This document shows, piece after piece, positions 58,351 to 64,000 of a DNA stretch of 64,000 nt (its first letter is position 1; every line of letters begins with the position of its first letter). This DNA is from Liolophura sinensis (Eukaryota > Mollusca > Polyplacophora > Chitonida > Chitonidae), in assembly GCF_032854445.1 (NCBI RefSeq), contig NC_088302.1:31401979-31465978 (forward strand). The letters are read 5' to 3'. The notes below the pieces were generated by a model. That model did no database searches and was not told where the DNA came from. It saw only the letters and a list, made by a program, of their open reading frames with translations. Both the position numbers and the translations under genes were made by a program.

Positions 58351-59819
58351 TCCCTGTTAGAGATATTTCTCCCGTGTGCCTAGTATAACGTATGGTTTTA
58401 TAACGGTATCTTGACTTTCCTGGGCGAAGTAGCGAAGTAAATTAAGGACAAAATATCGGCTGTTCTGAGAGTTAAACATACAAACATAGTCATTTACCAC
58501 ATGTAGTTAAAACCGTGATTATTTAATCATTTCTTGATATATAGTATCATCATGATTATTTAATCATGTCTAGAATTTCTACATCAAAACGGGAAATTGA
58601 ACGATAAATTATTTCTTCTTGTATAAATAGAATGCCTCAATGGTTTTTCAAATCTCCAAACGTCGTTTTACAGGGATATCCTTCAAAATTATCGCCGTTT
58701 TCTACGATGGAACAATAACAGCGGCACTCTACTTGAACAACCATGGCCCCAAGCTGATAACGCAGACCCTTACGGGTGAACTTTGCCAAAAACTGTAATC
58801 ACATCTTTAGACCAGTGCTTTTCTGATCCAACTGTGAGGCATTTACCGTTATTTTAACGTCTTATCACATAAACGACGGTGCTTAACACATAATGACTCT
58901 TATTCACATCTAGCTAATGACTGCTCCCTATTTTGTACTTAGACCCGGAGATGGGACCAACTTGTTATTCCTCAGATGGGTATCTAGAATCTAAGGTTCT
59001 TGTTAGTCGGCCAAATACTCCCGAAGTGGAAGAATTGCTTGCTAGTCTGGAGGACGCTAGTCCAATTTGTGAGGCATAATTAGAACACGAAAACTAAGAG
59101 AGACAAACACAGCGGTTCAACACGATGTCTTCGACGACCTCAGCTAAGTTTTATAAGAAAGGCTAACGAGTTGACGAGTGAAGATAATCGTCTTCACTAC
59201 AGCAGAAGAAGAATTGTTCTTTGTAACTGGGTCTTAACAAGACTACAAAATGTTACAGACATGTTTGTCATCAAACTTGATATACATGCGAAAGTTTCCA
59301 CGTGTGGGTGTAGAAGACCTCGCGTTTCTGTGTTGAGTTACCTATACATCATTTCCGTAAGTTTGATGCGTTAGTTGTTGTTGTTCAATACCAGCGTAAT
59401 TAAGACAGCAGATGTTCTAGATTTGTTTCCTTTTCTTCAACGTATTTTGGGTATTAGAAATAAGCGATGGACAGCGTTCGCGAGGCTCTTTGAGGCACCT
59501 TACACGAAACTCGTTACAGGTCACCTGCATGGCTTCCACAATATGCCAAACACTATCAATCAATAAATCGATCACACTTCTTTATATTGTTCTACTATAG
59601 CAGTCGCTCTGTATGAGTCTAAAAGGCCCTAGAAATGCTGCCCGAAATCCTTTGTGAGGTCAGTGAAAAAAATCTAAGTCATGAGTTTATTGGCACAGCA
59701 GGATTTGTTTCCTCCTGTTTACCCAACATTTCGTGACTCTGTTAGAGAACTCCAAGTCATCCTCAGCCTGCAGGTTATATTGACAGCACGCCAACTACAC
59801 CCCCGCCCCCTCTTACATA

Positions 59820-59895
59820 ACGGGATAACAGATAAACCAGCATCGATTATATAAGCCTGTCGTGAAAGCTCGCTGTTTGCTGTTGGGAAGTACAT
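59820..59895 (+). promoter_or_regulatory. TATA-like module in segmental copy 4
   Basis: cgggataacagataaaccag, then atcgattatataagcctgtc; TATATAAG at 59848-59855. The donor-like gtaagt of the other copies is changed to ggaagt here. Confidence 0.35.
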
Positions 59896-61519
59896 GTTCA
59901 AGTAGGACCGGTATGTCACCTTCTTCTACTCTCGAAACATACATAGACACCAGATATCCAACCGTCGACAGCATCTTGCTAAAGAGTAACCGTTAATTGT
60001 ACGACTTGCAAATTATTGACACACACGTAAATCACAGTTTAGTGAAGAGTCTTTATATTTACTAAAAATGGAAAATCGCCCTTGAGTGAACAGCATTTCA
60101 TATGGAAAGGTTAGACGTTGAATCAGCAACACTCTAGTTAAAGTTATCCAAAATCTTGGTAAAAACGACAAGATTCTTTCACTCTCTGTGTTTATAACAC
60201 CTCACGCTACCTATGTTTCACCTAATATTGCGGTGATTTGTCTTAGTCAAGACCCATAAACATTAACAATAGCCAAGGAAAATCAAACTGAAAACTGTTA
60301 ATGTTATACAATTATTTTAGTTTTATTTACAATGATGCGAGGATTTCGGTTTTTGTTATAAATATATAATAATATTTTTTTAGATTGTTTTCAACCGAGT
60401 AAAAGCTTAGTGTCGTCTTGACACTGCTTCAGCGCGTCTCCATTATCGACATCAAGGTGATGTCACGTTTACTCTAGCTCTCTAACGTTATTTCAGTAAT
60501 TTTCAGTACTATTGGATCCTGGTTCAGGTCGTAGCCTACGGAGGAGCTGTGCTGGTGATTTTGACCCCAATTAAATATTTAAAAAAATTACATTGGGACT
60601 ATTGTACAACTAGATTCATGCTTAATTATGAAACAAATGGAAATAAATCTAAGCACCATTGAGGCTGATCTAGGCATTTGGTTGTCGCTGAAATTGATGA
60701 GAGTAGTGCTGACCTAGTTATTGCGGATGTCAGGGGAAGCACCTTGGCTTGAACACGGCGTTTCTATAATTTTATTGTATTTGACAAAAGGAAACAGAAA
60801 AACATACCTTGTATACAATAAAGACCGAGAATCAAAATTTAAATTCTTCAATTCGCGTAAACTTAGAGAAAAAAATTATATCATTAGATTTAATTAATTT
60901 TAAGCATCGTACGGTGAGATGCGTCTTCTTATTCCCATCAACCTTCTACATCCCTAATGAATTTTCACTGACTCTGATATTTGCTATTTAGAAACTGTTG
61001 ACTAAACCGTAAAATGAACGACTAAAAGGCATTTGTGTAATTGAGCAGCATGTCTAAGTAGGCCCAGGGTCTTCTTTGGGTCGAGACTGTAGGCTACTGT
61101 CTGACAAAATATGTGATACTGTCGTTGAAATCAACTAATTTTACGTCTGTGGTGGTCGGTAAATGATACAGACCTGTCCCACAACACTGTGTGAAATGGC
61201 ATCTGGGCTATACGTAACTAAGTCGTTGTAAACAATCTCCAAATGATGTCTTATGCAGTAGTTCTGTGTTATCATTATGTCACTTCATGGAGTCAATGGA
61301 TAAAGGCTTGGTCACGGCTTAGGCCGCGCACTCTGATAGCAACGTGTTTGATTGGATAAAATTCTCAAGATGTCTACCTCGAATCACACCAGTCATTTGT
61401 GCAGTATTGTCATTCTGTTCTATATGCTATACGGTGAAATCTCATTAAAGTAATAAAGTATGTTACTTTTTAGGAAGCTGGAGAATCTTGCTTTTGATTG
61501 AAATATGTTTTAGCCAGGA

Positions 61520-61690
61520 GCTGTCTTGTCTTCTTGTGGCAGGGCAAGTCCATGCCACCAAAGCGCCTCTGCACCCCATCCGGTGACATTATGCTGATAC
61601 CGGGCCAACCAGCCCTGTTTCCTTATTCTACTCTCTCAGTGCTGAGCTCCAAGCGAGTCAACATCAAGTATCAGTTAAAGTCTTTGCTAT
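61520..61690 (+). repeat. Interspersed repeat, gagtgagtgcttgg family, 3' part
   Basis: gtcttcttgtggcagggcaa, tccatgccaccaaagcgcct, cattatgctgataccgggcc and gtgctgagctccaagcgag match the copy at 40955-41190 and the end of the copy at 523-756. Confidence 0.8.
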
Positions 61691-63196
61691 GCCCCGACCA
61701 GGATTTGATCCAGAGGATAATGGCTTTAATGTTTCCGAAAAATATGATTGAATCAGGTCTGGAATATGATTCTTGTTCACCCGAGTCATCTATAACGATC
61801 TCACCAGGACGACTGGTCTGAAAGCTAAGGATAAAAATATCTTTCGGCTAGTGGAATAAGCAGATATATTCATGGTTATAAATATTTGTAAGCGTATAGG
61901 CTAATGTCATTCGAAATACAGCACCCACGAGGTTAATTTCTACATTACTCACTTACATTTAGCCCTAATGTGACCACTGCAAATTAATTTGTAACAGAAT
62001 CCAAGGCTTTATTGTTTTATTAAGTGCGTTGGGTTTAACACCTAAAACAATAACTAAAACAGAAATGACTTGGATTGAGTTTTGTGAGACAAAAAGAGCT
62101 CAGTAAAGTGAGGTATCTTATCAATTTTAAGATACAGACAGTGTGCAAACCTTTTCAGCACTGTCGACCAATCTTGGCAAACTTGAAAGAAAGACAGATA
62201 CAAGGAATTTCGATTATGTTCTTTTGAAAACATACTGCAAGCTTGTATCCAGCGGTTGCAGTTATTATATCACTCCCAGTCTTTGATATTTAACAATTAT
62301 ACATATTTATGTCTGCTGTGTCCGAGTCAGCAATTTCTTCTCCAAATGCTCTGTGCGAGAGTTGAAGCAGGCTCTTTCTTAATTTGGGTATGTGCCTGAG
62401 CCAATATTTTGTATTTGTCAAGACCAAATACAGAGCGTAGTTGATGGTCAAAAAATTCATCTCTAACTACCTGCAATCATGAGAGGGACTATGTTTTAAG
62501 TCAAACGCCGGTCACTTTTACACGTTGAAAATATGGAACATTGTTAGAATACAAATGCATAGTCCCTATCTAGTACAATTTTATAGTTTGAAGAATTTTT
62601 CTAAAATGCAAATGCTGTACCATTTCAATAAAAAAATATTTAGGACAATGCTGTGCTGAGTTTTTTCTGAAGTCACTTCAAAGTATGGCTTCTTACCATC
62701 AGAACACTGCATCGTCTGGTGGTACAGTCAGACATGGTGTTCCAGCTGCTCTAAATCTATGTAAAGGTGGCTCACGAAATATTCCTTTAATTTAATGTAA
62801 ACTAAATTTGCTACTGCCATTTGGCAGAATTTGACCATTTTTCTATTCAGATCTTGGCTAAACTAGCTAGGATAATCCGGGTATTACAGCCCGAGGTCAA
62901 TCGAGTTAATAACCCCACAATGCCAATCCTGACCCGCTCTTGATGAAAAAATCGACAGGCGAGTTATGAGTTGTGTTTTTTACCCAATTTCTCTGGCTGC
63001 CTTAATTAATATCTCTTTTGCTTTAACTAAAACAGATCAAAAAACCGAGTGTGATGGTCGTATGATCTGTCTGTATTTATATTTCAGCCTTTTCTACGAG
63101 CTCTGCTTAAGTAACTGTCCATTACACATACACCGTTCTGCGGTCGTAAATGGTAACTGCAGGAAAATCTACAAAACTGACACATTCTGCGTCAGG

Positions 63197-64000
63197 ACAA
63201 TGAAGACGAATGGAAAGTACGGATGAATTAGCGCAATTAAAACAACCGCAATCAACAAAATGAAGTGGAATGGAAAGTACGGACGAATTAGCGCAGTTAA
63301 AACAATCGCAATCAACAAAATGAAGAGGAATGGAAAGTACGGACTAATCAGCGCAGTCAAAACAAATGTAATCAACAAAATGAAGAGGAATTGAAAGTAC
63401 GGACGAATTAGCGCAATTAAAACAATCGCAACCAACAAAATAAAGAGGAATGAAAAGTACGGACGAATTAGCGCAGTTAAAACAAATGTAATCAACAAAA
63501 TGAAGAAGAATGGAAAGTACGGACGAATTAGCGCAGTTAAAACAAATGTAATCAACAAAATGAAGAGGAATTGAAAGTACGGACGAATTAGCGCAATTAA
63601 AACAATCGCAATCAACAAAATGAAGAGGAATGGAAAGTATGGGCGAATTAGCGCAGTTAAAACAGTCGCAATCAACAAAATGAAGAGGAATGGAAAGTAC
63701 GGACTAATCAGCGCAGTTAAAACAAATGTAATCAACAAAATGAAGAGGAATTGAAAGTACGGACGAATTAGCGCAGTTAAAACAATCGCAACCAACAAAA
63801 TGAAGAGGAATGAAAAGTACGGACGAATTAGCGCAGTTAAAACAAATGTAATCAACAAAATGAAGAGGAATGGAAAGTACGGACGAATTAGAGCAGTTAA
63901 AACAAATGTAATCAACAAAATGAAGAGGAATTGAAAGTACGGACGAATTAGCGCAATTAAAACAATCGCAATCAACAAAATGAAGAGGAATTGAAAGTAC
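63197..64000 (+). repeat. 60-bp minisatellite (about 13.4 units, cut by the window end)
   Basis: Unit: ggaatggaaagtacggacga, attagcgcagttaaaacaat, cgcaatcaacaaaatgaaga. No length change between units. Because 60 is a multiple of three, one minus-strand frame stays open for 269 codons with a 20-residue hydrophobic repeat (for example FLFILLITFVLTALIRPYFP); I treat this as a by-product. Variants recur every six units (360 bp). Confidence 0.95.

Larger units (their letters stand above)
58375..63180 (+). repeat. Segmental repeat, copy 4 (modules P, Q, R, S), with an insertion
   Basis: P at 58375-59150, Q at about 59690-60030, then about 1.35 kb of sequence not seen in the other copies (60350-61720), R at 61720-62030 and S at about 62790-63160. 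It runs directly into the 60-bp minisatellite. Confidence 0.8.

Noticed and set aside
59171-59566. Open frames of 67 and 63 codons shared with copy 3 at about 54230-54550
   Set aside because: The copies are recent and differences are not biased to silent sites; the copy 3 frame has a stop (after S-V-L-S). Treated as part of the segmental repeat.
63169-63978. 269-codon minus-strand hydrophobic frame
   Set aside because: A 60-bp unit keeps any stop-free frame open; the repeat looks membrane-like only because of its base composition. Kept as a repeat, with a check suggested.

Overview
The window is animal nuclear DNA: genes in pieces with GT-AG introns, AT-rich non-coding sequence, many short interspersed repeats and several minisatellites. 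A tRNA-derived SINE (box A/B head, tail ending in aaataaat) and a second short repeat starting near gagtgagtgagtgcttgg resemble repeats I associate with mollusc genomes, so a mollusc or other lophotrochozoan is the best guess. This rests on recall, not on a search.

Left part (1-11510). One well-supported gene lies on the + strand: a Cys-loop ligand-gated anion channel subunit of the glycine receptor/GluCl type. Seven exons (1191 to 11510) join in frame with correct splice sites to give 396 residues. These hold the Cys-loop, a second loop-C disulfide, an anion-type M2 (P-A-R) and M4 followed by a stop. The signal-peptide exon is not seen. Its introns carry repeats, a decayed duplicate of the M1 exon start, and a 48-bp minisatellite.

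Middle part (11511-41600). No confident gene. It holds scattered exon-like or protein-like scraps (LIM-like 14462, exon-like 18667, minus-strand pieces near 20.0-20.6 kb and 22.9 kb), SINEs and a MITE family with ends near ggccgattccacaaagcc. A 53-bp minisatellite is followed by two arrays of one 52-bp minisatellite in opposite orientations (27.6-28.0 kb and 30.5-33.8 kb). A Tc1-type transposon with matching terminal inverted repeats and a transposase broken by two in-frame stops lies at 36.9-38.4 kb.

Right part (41.8-63.2 kb). Most of this is four diverged copies of a roughly 5-6.7 kb segment in direct tandem order. They contain shared TATA-like modules and short segments that look protein-coding but are interrupted. 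SINEs and a 1.06-kb element with 35-bp terminal inverted repeats are inserted among them. The window ends inside a 60-bp minisatellite with a six-unit (360-bp) higher-order period.

The genes do not form a pathway: there is one ion-channel gene, one dead transposase and a large repeat landscape.
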